Source: Streptomyces sp. NBC_00344 (GTDB taxonomy: Bacteria; Actinomycetota; Actinomycetes; Streptomycetales; Streptomycetaceae). Taken from it: a stretch of 64,000 nucleotides of DNA. The position numbers were made by a program, and so were the translations under genes. Below, piece by piece: positions 1-9,298 of this stretch. The stretch covers positions 4,795,501-4,859,500 of the forward strand of contig NZ_CP107996.1 of assembly GCF_036088315.1 (NCBI RefSeq), read 5' to 3'. Below the pieces are notes generated by a model. The model had not been told where the DNA came from. It did not search any database and saw only the letters and a program-made list of their open reading frames with translations. Each line of letters starts with the position of its first letter. Position 1 is the stretch's first letter.

Positions 1-951
1 ATCGGCCGCCAGCACCCGCTCAACACCGCGACGGCGGCGGCCTATGTGCTGCTGCCGCTTGCCCGGGTGATGGGCCCGGTGCCGCAGTTGCTGATCCTCA
101 TCGGCAACGCGCTCACTCCCGGAAAGGGCTTCCGGAAGGGGCCGTTCGCCTCCGAGGCCGAACTGCGCGCGATGGTCGATCTTGCCGAGCAGGAGTCCCT
201 CATCGAGGACGACGAGCGCCGGATGGTGCACTCCGTCTTCGAGCTGGGCGACACTCTCGTACGCGAGGTGATGGTCCCGCGCACCGACCTGGTCTGCATC
301 GAACGCTCCAAGACGATCCGTCAGGCCACCACTCTGGCGCTGCGTTCGGGCTTCTCCAGGATCCCGGTGACCGGTGAGAACGAGGACGACATCGTCGGCA
401 TCGTCTATCTCAAGGACCTGGTCAGGAAGACACACATCAGCCGGGAAGCGGAGAGCGATCTGGTCTCCACCGCCATGCGCTCGGCGGTGTTCGTGCCCGA
501 CACCAAGAACGCCGGGGATCTGCTGCGTGAGATGCAGCAGGACCGCAACCACGTCGCCGTCGTCATCGACGAGTACGGCGGCACCGCGGGCATCGTCACC
601 ATCGAGGACATTCTCGAGGAGATCGTCGGCGAGATCACCGACGAGTACGACCGTGAGCTGCCCCAGGTCGAGGAGCTGGGCGAGGGGCGCTTCCGGGTCA
701 CCGCCCGGTTGGACATCGACGATCTGGGTGAGCTCTACGGCCTCGACGAGTTCGACGACGAGGACGTGGAGACGGTGGGCGGCCTGCTGGCCAAGGCGCT
801 GGGCAGGGTCCCGATCGCCGGGGCGTCCGCGGTGGTCGATCTTCCGGACGGACGGCGGCTGCGGCTCACCGCCGAGTCCCCGGCCGGCCGCCGCAACAAG
901 ATCGTCACCGTGCTGGCCGAGCCGGTTCCGGCAGAGGAGACAGCGGAGTGA
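1..951 (+). CDS. CorC/HlyC-type CBS-domain membrane protein (5' end missing)
   Basis: The reading frame is open from the first base, so the gene begins left of the window; 316 residues are visible. The family (hemolysin/CNNM/CorC) has an N-terminal membrane domain, a pair of cytoplasmic CBS domains and a C-terminal transporter-associated CorC_HlyC domain, and is implicated in Mg2+/Co2+ homeostasis. Only the tail of the membrane part remains (hydrophobic stretch near visible residues 15-35). It is followed by a CBS pair (about 75-195, with VMVPRTDLV and IVGIVYLKDL, then DEYGGTAGIVTIEDILEEIV) and an acidic CorC_HlyC domain (about 210-300). The stop overlaps the GTG of the next gene by 4 nt, so the two are probably translationally coupled. 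The family call is secure; the transported ion is not shown by sequence. Confidence 0.9.
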   Translation: MGRQHPLNTATAAAYVLLPLARVMGPVPQLLILIGNALTPGKGFRKGPFASEAELRAMVDLAEQESLIEDDERRMVHSVFELGDTLVREVMVPRTDLVCIERSKTIRQATTLALRSGFSRIPVTGENEDDIVGIVYLKDLVRKTHISREAESDLVSTAMRSAVFVPDTKNAGDLLREMQQDRNHVAVVIDEYGGTAGIVTIEDILEEIVGEITDEYDRELPQVEELGEGRFRVTARLDIDDLGELYGLDEFDDEDVETVGGLLAKALGRVPIAGASAVVDLPDGRRLRLTAESPAGRRNKIVTVLAEPVPAEETAE

Positions 952-1301
952 CACCGCAGGAACTCAGATCCTTCTGCCTGGAGTTCAACGCCGCCACCGA
1001 GGAATTCCCTTTCAACCCCGAGGTCTCGGTGTTCAAGGTGTGCGGCAAGGTCTTCGCGCTGACCCATCTGGACGGCGACCCCCTCACGGTCTCCCTCAAG
1101 TGCGATCCGGACGAGGCGGTGCGGTTGCGCGCCGCCCACCGGGCGATCGTTCCCGGCTGGCATCTCAACAAGCGCCACTGGAACACGGTGACGGTCGGCC
1201 AGGTGCCCGACCGGCTGGTCCGTGAACTCATCGAGGACTCGTACGACCTGGTGGTGGCGGGGCTGCCGAAGGCCGAACGGCTTCGCCTCGACCGGCCCTG
1301 A
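948..1301 (+). CDS. MmcQ/YjbR family protein
   Basis: A 117-residue cytosolic protein of the MmcQ/YjbR family, small CyaY-like folds sometimes described as DNA-binding and of uncertain function. The family pattern is visible: an N-terminal LRSFCLEFNAATEEFPF helix, then FKVCGKVFALTHLDGDPLTVSLKC, and a PGWHLNKRHWNTV segment followed by a C-terminal DSYDLVVAGLPK helix. The GTG start overlaps the stop of the preceding CBS protein (GTGA), which supports an operon. Length is normal for the family. No catalytic residues are recognised. Confidence 0.88.
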   Translation: MTPQELRSFCLEFNAATEEFPFNPEVSVFKVCGKVFALTHLDGDPLTVSLKCDPDEAVRLRAAHRAIVPGWHLNKRHWNTVTVGQVPDRLVRELIEDSYDLVVAGLPKAERLRLDRP

Positions 1302-1408
1302 CCCCCCGGCCCCGGCCGCACCTGTTCCGGGCCCGCTGCCGGGGTCCGACCGAGGTGCGCGGCAAAGGGGCGATGAGGTGATCTTGAAGCCCTGAGTGGC
1401 GCCCCGGC

Positions 1409-1600
1409 TCACTCGTCGGCGTTGTCGTCTCCGGCGAGGAGGCGGTGGACGGTGGCGGCCGAGGGGTGCTCGCCCCTTGTTCCCACCCGCTTGTTCCTGC
1501 CCGAGGGAATGACGAGCTCGCGGGCGATCTGCGGGACAGCGCCGCCCCGGGTGCGCAGGTCGCGGGCGTGAAGATCAGGGAAGGCCGGACCGGTTCCGGC
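1409..1600 (-). pseudogene. C-terminal remnant, possibly of a serine recombinase
   Basis: The stretch between the MmcQ gene and the phosphatase has no complete gene. On the minus strand its last ~55 codons, ending at 1409, read as a coherent helix-turn-helix-like tail (LRTRGGAVPQIARELVIPSG, then EHPSAATVHRLLAGD). This resembles the C-terminal tails I associate with serine recombinases or resolvases of actinobacteria. Upstream the frame stays open but loses protein-like character and runs antisense through the next gene, so the catalytic domain is absent. I call it a decayed fragment. It could instead be a short HTH protein whose start I cannot identify. Confidence 0.35.
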
Positions 1601-1738
1601 GGAGGACCGTGATCTCTCCGACTGCGCATTTCTGCGAACGCATGGAGTGACCGCGTTCCCCACCGTGGCTGCCACAGATTGACGGCCACCGTGAGGGTCC
1701 CCAGACTGGTGGGGAAGGGGTGGGGAAGGGAGCGGGTC

Positions 1739-2977
1739 GTGCGTCGTGGGCACAGCGAACTCGCCCGGTTGCTGACGGCAGCGGAGACGGCAGCGCCCGT
1801 GGAGGCCGTCGACGTGGTCGCAGAGGATCTGCGGTTGCGTTTCAAGGCGACGAAGGTCTCTTTCCTCATCGTGGACCTGACAGGAAAGGCTGTGGCGCGG
1901 CTGTCCACAGCCGGCGCCGTGGACGGCGGGCGCGAAACGGAGCGGATCCCCCTGTTCGGCACTGTCTACGAGCATGTGATCCGTACCCAGCGGCTGTATC
2001 AGGAGGCGATCGGCCAGGAACAGCGTGTGATCGTTCCGGTCACCAACCGGGGGGACGCCATCGGTCTGCTGGAATTGCTCCTGCCGACCGAAGTCGGAGC
2101 GGACGTCCTCGACGAGATCGGGGAAGCCGCCCACATCCTGGCCTACATCGTGATCGCCAACGGGCGCTTCACCGACCTCTACACCTGGGGCAAACGCTCC
2201 AGGCCTCCCACCCTGGCTGCAGAAATCCAGTACCAGCTGCTGCCCCTGTCGCTCTCGTGCGAGGCCGCACAGTTCACGCTGTGCGGGAGCCTGGAGCCCT
2301 CCGAAGACCTCAGCGGCGACACCTTCGACTACGCCATGGACCGCGGCACCCTGCACCTGTCGGTGACCGACCCCATGGGACATCACATCGACGCCGCCCT
2401 GGCCGCCACGGTCTTGGTGGGCGCCCTGCGCGGCGCCCGCCGCGCAGGAGCCGACCTGGCCGAGCAAGCCCGCCGAGCCGACCAGGCCCTGGCCGACCAC
2501 GGCCGCGGTCACGCCACCGGACAGCTGCTGCGCATCAACCTCGACACCGGGCAGGCCCAGCTCGTCAACGCCGGCCACCCCTGGCCGCTGCGCATGCGCG
2601 AGGGGGCTGTGGAGGCGATCACCTGCGAGGTGGACCATCCCTTCGGGCTGGCCTTGCCCGCGCCCCACCCCTATCGCATTCAGGACCTCGATCTGCGCCC
2701 GGGCGACCGTCTGCTCATGTTCACCGACGGCATGCTCGAACGTCATGCGGAGAAGGTCGATCTGCCCGCCCTGCTGGAGCGCACCCGGGACCTGCACCCG
2801 CGGGAGACCTCACTGGCGCTGACGTCCGCAGTCCTGGAGGCCGCCGGCGGCCGGCTCGACGATGATGCCACCGTGATGTGCCTGGACTGGCACGGCCCCC
2901 GGGAGACCGAGCGACACGTCAGCTCCGGCGCGGACACTCAGCAAGCCTCAGGCGGCCGCACGAAGCCGCGGCCGTGA
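1739..2977 (+). CDS. PP2C/SpoIIE-type serine/threonine phosphatase
   Basis: About 412 residues. The N-terminal part (about 1-160) looks like a GAF-type sensor domain. The C-terminal part (about 175-400) is a SpoIIE/RsbU-type PP2C domain with the expected acidic metal-binding segments: SGDTFDYA near the start, [21 protein letters not shown] in the middle, [14 protein letters not shown] and finally [11 protein letters not shown]. Such proteins dephosphorylate anti-anti-sigma factors in partner-switching networks; no partner is encoded nearby. I chose the GTG at 1739 because a GGGAAGGGAG purine tract lies about 7 nt upstream. A TTG at 1679 is in frame but has no ribosome-binding site. It converges on the MFS gene across a shared hairpin. 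Confidence 0.88.
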   Translation: MRRGHSELARLLTAAETAAPVEAVDVVAEDLRLRFKATKVSFLIVDLTGKAVARLSTAGAVDGGRETERIPLFGTVYEHVIRTQRLYQEAIGQEQRVIVPVTNRGDAIGLLELLLPTEVGADVLDEIGEAAHILAYIVIANGRFTDLYTWGKRSRPPTLAAEIQYQLLPLSLSCEAAQFTLCGSLEPSEDLSGDTFDYAMDRGTLHLSVTDPMGHHIDAALAATVLVGALRGARRAGADLAEQARRADQALADHGRGHATGQLLRINLDTGQAQLVNAGHPWPLRMREGAVEAITCEVDHPFGLALPAPHPYRIQDLDLRPGDRLLMFTDGMLERHAEKVDLPALLERTRDLHPRETSLALTSAVLEAAGGRLDDDATVMCLDWHGPRETERHVSSGADTQQASGGRTKPRP

Positions 2978-3058
2978 CCAGGGCCGCGGAGTGCCGGTCC
3001 TGAGTCAGCGCCAGCGGGGGCGGGGACCGTCGCTCCGGGCGGGGCGACGAACGGCCTG

Positions 3059-3090
3059 AGGCCGTATCCGGTGTGCACCGGATACGGCCT
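3059..3090. terminator. Bidirectional hairpin between convergent genes
   Basis: A perfect 15-bp inverted repeat (3059-3073 with 3076-3090; arms begin AGGCCGTATCC) lies between the ends of the phosphatase gene and the convergent MFS gene. There is no T-tract, as is usual for streptomycete terminators. Confidence 0.75.
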
Positions 3091-3109
3091 GTGGCCCCGC
3101 TCGCCCTCG

Positions 3110-4576
3110 TCAACTGCGGTTCTCTCCGCGCGTTCCCAGGCCGGCAGCGACCAGCAGTGCGGCTCCGATCACGATCGCCGCGTCGATACCGAGCACCGTC
3201 CGCACCCCACCGAAGAGGGTGGACTGGGTGGTGGCCAGTACACCCAGCAGCGGAATACCGATGGTGATGCCGACCTGCTGCGTGGTGGTGACCAGGCCGG
3301 TGGCCAGGCCCTGTTCGTCGTCCGGGACACCTGATGTGACGGTCAGTCCGTACGAGATGATCGCGCCCAGGTGAGCCATGCTGGCGGTCGAGACGCCGAT
3401 CGTCGCGAGCCAGACACCCGAGTGGGCGCCGATGCCGGCCATCGAGCCGATGAACAGGCCCTGCACGAGCAGGGAGCCGACCAGCACCCGGTGTGCGCCG
3501 AACCTGCCGATGACCTTGGGGGCGAAGGCACCGGCGAAGGCCGAAGCCACGCCCTGGACGCCGAAGATCAGTCCCGTTTCGAGGCTGGAGAGGTTCAGCA
3601 CCTCCTGGAAGTACAGGGTCAGCACGAAGATGACGGTCGACATCATCGAGAAGGTGACAAGGCCGCCCAGGTTGCCCCACGCGACCGTGCGCCGCTTCAG
3701 CATCGGCAGCGACACCAGCGGGACGGCGGAGCGGGACTCGATGACCACGAAGGCAGCCAGCAGGACGACACCGAGGACCAGAGTGACGAGGACGTCCGCG
3801 TGGCCGAAGCCGCTCTGCGCCGCCGTCGACAGGGCGTAGATCAGAGCGAGCAGACCACCGGTGACGGCGACGGCACCCGGCACGTCGAGACGCGGCCGCT
3901 CGGGGACGGGGGCACCTCCCATGCCCTTGCGGCCGTGGGGGAGCGACTCGGTCAGCAGTCCCGGCGCCAGCGCCAGCACGATGACCGACGCCGCGCCGAG
4001 CAGCCCCATGGTGGACCGCCAGCCCAGCGTGTCGGTCAGCACGCCGCCCAGCACCATGCCGGCGGTGAAGCCCAGCGAGAGCAGCGTGCCGCTGATTCCC
4101 AGCGCCCGGTCACGCAGCGGGCCTTCGGGGAAGGTGGTGGTCAGCAGGGACATCCCGGTCGGCACGATGACCGCGGCGCCGAGCCCCTGCAGCGCCCGCC
4201 CGGCCAGGAAGGCCTCCTGGTTCCAGGCGCAGGTGGCGATCAGTGAGGCGGCGCCGAAGACCGCGAGTCCGCCGAGGAACAGCCTGCGCCGTCCGAACAG
4301 GTCGGCGATCCGGCCGAAGAGGAGCAGGAAGCCACCGGACGGCAGGGCGAAGGCGGTGACGGCCCATTGCAGGCCTGCCTGGCTCATGCCGAGATCCCTG
4401 CCGAGGGCCGGCAGTGCCACGTTCAGTACGGAGAAGTCGAGCGCCACCATGAACTGGGCGGCGCACAGCACGAACAGAACGAGCCTGGCCCGGCTGGAGA
4501 GCCGCTCGGGAGCGGTGTGCGGGGCGGGGTCGGGGGTCGTGATGCGGGTTGATGCGGTGTCTGTCGCCATGCCCAT
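3110..4576 (-). CDS. DHA2-family MFS efflux transporter
   Basis: 488 residues with about 14 predicted membrane segments, the DHA2 (drug:H+ antiporter) layout. Signature elements are LDFSVLNVALPALGRDLG in TM1, the motif-A loop GRIADLFGRRRLFLGG, GAAVIVPTGMSLLTTTFPEG, and motif-C-like GISGTLLSLGFTAGMVLGGV. Likely a proton-driven exporter of small toxic molecules; substrate unknown. Two in-frame ATGs (4576 and 4570) exist, and CGAGG 6 nt upstream favours 4576. It is divergent from an MmyB-type regulator across an 84-bp gap holding a palindrome, so regulation by that neighbour is likely. Confidence 0.92.
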   Translation of the reverse strand: MGMATDTASTRITTPDPAPHTAPERLSSRARLVLFVLCAAQFMVALDFSVLNVALPALGRDLGMSQAGLQWAVTAFALPSGGFLLLFGRIADLFGRRRLFLGGLAVFGAASLIATCAWNQEAFLAGRALQGLGAAVIVPTGMSLLTTTFPEGPLRDRALGISGTLLSLGFTAGMVLGGVLTDTLGWRSTMGLLGAASVIVLALAPGLLTESLPHGRKGMGGAPVPERPRLDVPGAVAVTGGLLALIYALSTAAQSGFGHADVLVTLVLGVVLLAAFVVIESRSAVPLVSLPMLKRRTVAWGNLGGLVTFSMMSTVIFVLTLYFQEVLNLSSLETGLIFGVQGVASAFAGAFAPKVIGRFGAHRVLVGSLLVQGLFIGSMAGIGAHSGVWLATIGVSTASMAHLGAIISYGLTVTSGVPDDEQGLATGLVTTTQQVGITIGIPLLGVLATTQSTLFGGVRTVLGIDAAIVIGAALLVAAGLGTRGENRS

Positions 4577-4616
4577 GAGCCTCGTGCTTCGGGAGCAATC
4601 GTGGGGAGCGGCAACT

Positions 4617-4639
4617 TATGCTGGTGGCCGCACCACCAG
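4617..4639. promoter_or_regulatory. Candidate operator overlapping a -10 in the MFS/regulator divergent promoter
   Basis: The perfect inverted repeat CTGGTGG-n5-CCACCAG (4621-4639) overlaps a TATGCT hexamer (4617-4622) that fits a -10 for the regulator gene. A repressor bound here would occlude it. The same CTGGT core recurs at the second MmyB-type locus (31066-31075). Confidence 0.55.
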
Positions 4640-4660
4640 GCAGCCGTACAGGGGGATGGC

Positions 4661-5566
4661 GTGGCGAGTCCGACGGAGATCAAGCCGGAGGGGTTCAGGC
4701 CCGGCACCAAACCACACCGGCTCAGTGAGCTCAGGGAGTTCCTGATGAGCCGGCGCGCCCGGATCACCCCGGCCGAGGCCGGACTGCCGGACGGCGGAGC
4801 CCGGCGCCGCACCCCGGGGCTGCGCCGTGAGGAGGTCGCCGTCCTCGCCGGCGTCGGGGTCTCCTGGTACCAGTGGCTCGAACAGGGCCGGGACATCACC
4901 GTGTCGCCGCAGGTGCTCGACTCGGTGGGACGGGTACTGAGGCTGAGCAGCGTCGAGCGCCGTCATCTGTATGTGCTGGCAGGTCTCAACCCGCCCCCGG
5001 CCGAGGTCGACCCGGCGGACGTGAACATGTGCGACGGGCTGCAGCGGCTGATCGACGCCTGGATGCCCTTCCCCGCGCACATCATGGACCGGTACTGGAA
5101 CACGGTCCTCTACAACGACGCGGCGGCGATGGTGCTGGCCATGCGCCCCGACATCGTGCAGAACTGCCTGATCGCCTTCTTCACCGATCCCGTCTACCGG
5201 TCCCGCAACCGCCAGTGGGAAGCCATCGCCCACCAGGTGGTCGCGCAGTTCCGGTCCGCCTGTTCGGAGTGCCCGGACGACGAGGGCTTCCAGGCCGTGG
5301 TTGACGAGGCAAAGGAACTCAGCCCCGAATTCGCCGAGTTGTGGGAACGCCGGGACATCGCACCGGGCGGCCAGATCCAGAAGCAGCTGGAGCACCCGGT
5401 GGTCGGCACGCTGCATGTGGAGTCCACTCAGCTGAGAGTGCCCGCCCGCCCGGACCTGGCGATCGTGCTGCACACGCCGCTGCCCGACACCGGCACGGAG
5501 TCGAGGCTCCAGTGGCTGGCCTCGCCGGAGGGCCGCAGAGGGTCGATGTATCCGGTCGCAGGCTGA
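4661..5566 (+). CDS. MmyB-like helix-turn-helix transcriptional regulator
   Basis: 301 residues. An N-terminal XRE-type HTH (about residues 20-95) carries the characteristic RRTPGLRREEVAVLAGVGVS and YQWLEQGRDITVSPQVLDSV segments. The C-terminal MmyB-like ligand-binding domain (about 115-290) contains the PAHIMDRYWNTVLYNDAA pattern. GTG 4661 is chosen because AGGGGGA lies just upstream; the frame is open a further 60 nt to a GTG at 4601 without an RBS. In actinobacteria these regulators commonly control a neighbouring transporter or reductase, here the divergent MFS pump. The inducer is unknown. Confidence 0.9.
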   Translation: MASPTEIKPEGFRPGTKPHRLSELREFLMSRRARITPAEAGLPDGGARRRTPGLRREEVAVLAGVGVSWYQWLEQGRDITVSPQVLDSVGRVLRLSSVERRHLYVLAGLNPPPAEVDPADVNMCDGLQRLIDAWMPFPAHIMDRYWNTVLYNDAAAMVLAMRPDIVQNCLIAFFTDPVYRSRNRQWEAIAHQVVAQFRSACSECPDDEGFQAVVDEAKELSPEFAELWERRDIAPGGQIQKQLEHPVVGTLHVESTQLRVPARPDLAIVLHTPLPDTGTESRLQWLASPEGRRGSMYPVAG

Positions 5567-5603
5567 CCGTCATCGGCCGGCCGGCCCGCCCTATGCTCGG
5601 CGC

Positions 5604-5957
5604 ATGAGCGACAACACCGACCTCGACGCAGAGGACCGCAAGATCATCACCTTGGCGCGCAGCGCCCGGGCACGCAACGGGGTGCCCGAGGGCGCCGCCG
5701 TACGGGACGAGACCGGGCGCACCTATGTCGCGGGCACCGTGGCCCTCGAATCGCTGAAGCTCTCCGCGCTTCGCACCGCCGTCGCGATGGCGGTGGCGAG
5801 CGGTGCGCAGTCCCTGGAGGCGGCAGCCGTGGTCGGTGAGGCCGCCGAGGCGGCGGACGAGGACCGCGCCGCGGTGAGGGACCTGGGCGGCCCGGAGACA
5901 CCGGTCCTGCTCGCGGGCCCCGACGGCACTCTGCGGTCCACGGTGACCGCGGGCTGA
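5604..5957 (+). CDS. Cytidine deaminase-fold protein lacking catalytic residues
   Basis: 117 residues that align along their length with the small cytidine deaminase fold (RSARARNGVPEGAAVRDETGRTYVAGTVAL, then TPVLLAGPDG near the C-terminus). The zinc site is gone. Where true enzymes have C-A-E-R-T-A, this protein has SALRTA (Cys to Ser, catalytic Glu to Leu), and the PCxxC motif before the TPVLL strand is replaced by AAVRDLG. It is therefore unlikely to deaminate cytidine and may be structural, ligand-sensing or decaying. Codon use looks normal, arguing for selection. A TATGCT hexamer ends 6 nt before the ATG, suggesting a leaderless transcript, and a long hairpin follows the stop. Confidence 0.82.
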   Translation: MSDNTDLDAEDRKIITLARSARARNGVPEGAAVRDETGRTYVAGTVALESLKLSALRTAVAMAVASGAQSLEAAAVVGEAAEAADEDRAAVRDLGGPETPVLLAGPDGTLRSTVTAG

Positions 5958-5976
5958 CCACCGGTCGTACGTGCTG

Positions 5977-6025
5977 ATGGCTGAGGGCGGTGCGCGGCCG
6001 ATCGCCGCGCACCGCCCTCAGCCAT
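5977..6025. terminator. Long perfect hairpin terminator
   Basis: A 22-bp perfect inverted repeat (5977-5998 with 6004-6025, 5-nt loop) lies 20 nt after the cytidine deaminase-like gene and before the convergent glnK end. It has no T-tract and would work in both directions. Confidence 0.8.
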
Positions 6026-6076
6026 GCGGCGGCCGTTGTCTTCACGGCCCGGTCATCGGCAGGCCGGCCCGGCAGC

Positions 6077-6141
6077 GGGCCCTTGGAACAGCGAGGGCCC
6101 AGGAACAACGGGCCTCTGGGACAACGGGCCCTGCGGACAAC
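6077..6141. repeat. Short imperfect tandem repeats (about 16 bp, four units)
   Basis: Four consecutive units of 15-18 bp each begin GGGCCC or GGGCCT and end in GGAACA or GGACAAC (6077-6094, 6095-6109, 6110-6125, 6126-6141). They lie just beyond the glnK stop, between two convergent transcription units. No function is evident; replication slippage is the simplest origin. Confidence 0.6.
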
Positions 6142-6169
6142 AGGCTCGTGGACCGCCGGTGGACCCGTC

Positions 6170-7834
<1,665 letters not shown>

Positions 7835-7876
7835 TCACCTCTCCCAGTACGGTCCGATAGAGGGTCGCCGCTCCGC

Positions 7877-7932
7877 GTTTCCGGGTGGCTGCACGCATGT
7901 TTCGTCCAGATTTCGTGTTGCGGGCGGGTTAC
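7877..7932 (-). promoter_or_regulatory. GlnR-like half-sites upstream of amtB
   Basis: Reading the minus strand, GTAAC (7932-7928) and GCAAC (7921-7917) are 6 nt apart, matching the gTnAC-n6-GaAAC GlnR box except for one base. Two further GAAAC elements (7903-7899 and 7881-7877) are spaced exactly 22 bp. GlnR control of amtB is established in Streptomyces coelicolor; binding here is inferred. Confidence 0.55.
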
Positions 7933-7993
7933 CGGGAACTCACTGCGGGCCGTCTGGTCGGCGGGTCCCGGCCGATCGGGGAGAATGGGCGCC

Positions 7994-8935
7994 ATGAGCG
8001 TTCACACCCAGTCTTCCGAAGCCTCCCACCGGGCCGGTTTCGCCTGCTTCGTCGGCCGCCCCAATGCGGGCAAGTCCACTCTTACGAACGCTCTCGTCGG
8101 CAAGAAGGTGGCCATCACCTCCAGCCGTCCGCAGACCACACGCCACACGGTGCGCGGCATCGTGCACCGCCCCGACGCGCAGCTGATCCTGGTGGACACA
8201 CCGGGGCTGCACAAGCCGCGCACCCTGCTCGGTGAGCGCCTCAACGACGTCGTCCGCACGACCTGGGCCGAGGTCGACGTCATCGGCTTCTGCGTGCCCG
8301 CCGACCAGAAGCTCGGCCCCGGTGACAAGTTCATCGCCAAGGAGCTCGCCGGAATCAAAAAGACGCCGAAGATCGCGGTCATCACCAAGACCGACCTGGT
8401 CGACGGCAAGCAGCTCGCCGAGCAGCTCATCGCGATCGATCAGCTCGCCGCGGAGCTCGGCTTCGAATGGGCCGAGATCATCCCGGTCTCCGCCGTCGGC
8501 GACAAGCAGGTGTCGCTGCTGGCCGACCTCATCGCGCCGCTGCTCCCGCTCAGCCCGCCCCTCTACCCGGAGGGCGACCTCACCGACGAGCCCGAAATGG
8601 TGATGGTCGCGGAGCTGATCCGGGAGGCCGCGCTGGAGGGCGTGAGGGACGAACTGCCGCACTCCATCGCCGTTGTGGTCGAGGAGATGCTGCCGCGGGA
8701 GAACCGCCCGGCGGACCGGCCGCTGCTCGACATCCACGCGAACGTCTACATCGAGCGGCCCAGCCAGAAGGGCATCATCATCGGCCCCAAGGGCGCCCGC
8801 CTGAAGGATGTCGGCATGAAGTCCCGCAAGCAGATCGAGGCCCTGCTGGGCACGCCGGTCTTCCTCGACCTGCATGTCAAGGTCGCCAAGGACTGGCAGC
8901 GCGACCCGAAGCAGTTGCGCAAGCTGGGCTTCTGA
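7994..8935 (+). CDS. era: GTPase Era
   Basis: 313 residues. The N-terminal GTPase domain shows G1 GRPNAGKS, switch region RPQTTRHTVRGI, G3 DTPG and G4 TKTD. The C-terminal KH RNA-binding domain (about 210-300) contains SQKGIIIGPKGARLKDVG, with the GxxG loop in GPKG. Era assembles the 30S subunit by binding the 3' end of 16S rRNA and sits at the inner membrane. The ATG is 13 nt after a GAGAAT hexamer, a possible short-leader promoter. It is a stand-alone unit closed by a hairpin shared with the convergent inhibitor gene. Confidence 0.97.
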   Translation: MSVHTQSSEASHRAGFACFVGRPNAGKSTLTNALVGKKVAITSSRPQTTRHTVRGIVHRPDAQLILVDTPGLHKPRTLLGERLNDVVRTTWAEVDVIGFCVPADQKLGPGDKFIAKELAGIKKTPKIAVITKTDLVDGKQLAEQLIAIDQLAAELGFEWAEIIPVSAVGDKQVSLLADLIAPLLPLSPPLYPEGDLTDEPEMVMVAELIREAALEGVRDELPHSIAVVVEEMLPRENRPADRPLLDIHANVYIERPSQKGIIIGPKGARLKDVGMKSRKQIEALLGTPVFLDLHVKVAKDWQRDPKQLRKLGF

Positions 8936-8960
8936 GTCCGCAGCCGGACGCGAACGGCGG

Positions 8961-8994
8961 CCCGTGCCGGGCACGGGCGCCCGCCCGGCACGGG
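8961..8994. terminator. Bidirectional hairpin after era
   Basis: The 12-bp perfect inverted repeat CCCGTGCCGGGC / GCCCGGCACGGG (8961-8972 with 8983-8994) lies between the convergent ends of era and the inhibitor gene. Confidence 0.7.
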
Positions 8995-9004
8995 CGTCGT
9001 GGGC

Positions 9005-9271
9005 TCAGGCACCTTCTTTCAGCACCCGCGAGATCAGTGCCCGCTGCGCGTCGCTGAGGTGCGGATCCGCGCAGTGGACCGTCCGGCCGTCCACCGTGAT
9101 CCGGTAGTGGAAGCCGTCCGGTACCCCGGCGGGTGGCGCGTCCTGGCCGGTGGTGAGCGCCTGTTCGGCCAGGACGTGCCACTCGTCCGCGTCGGGCCGG
9201 GCAGAGGTGTCCACCTCTGCCCGCCGCGCGATACCGGCGAATCCTCCCGTGCGGCTTACCTCGATACGCAT
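9005..9271 (-). CDS. Emfourin-like protealysin inhibitor
   Basis: 88 residues with no signal peptide. The sequence (MRIEVSRTGGFAGIARRAEV, then DGFHYRITVDGRTVHCADPH and LSDAQRALISRVLKEG) matches the emfourin inhibitor family, whose genes typically lie next to protealysin-like M4 protease genes. It follows the protease gene by 27 nt on the same strand, so co-expression is likely. The inferred role is to keep the cytosolic protease inactive. There is no catalytic motif. Confidence 0.82.
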   Translation of the reverse strand: MRIEVSRTGGFAGIARRAEVDTSARPDADEWHVLAEQALTTGQDAPPAGVPDGFHYRITVDGRTVHCADPHLSDAQRALISRVLKEGA

Positions 9272-9298
9272 GGGAACCTTCTACCCGTCGTCGGTTTG

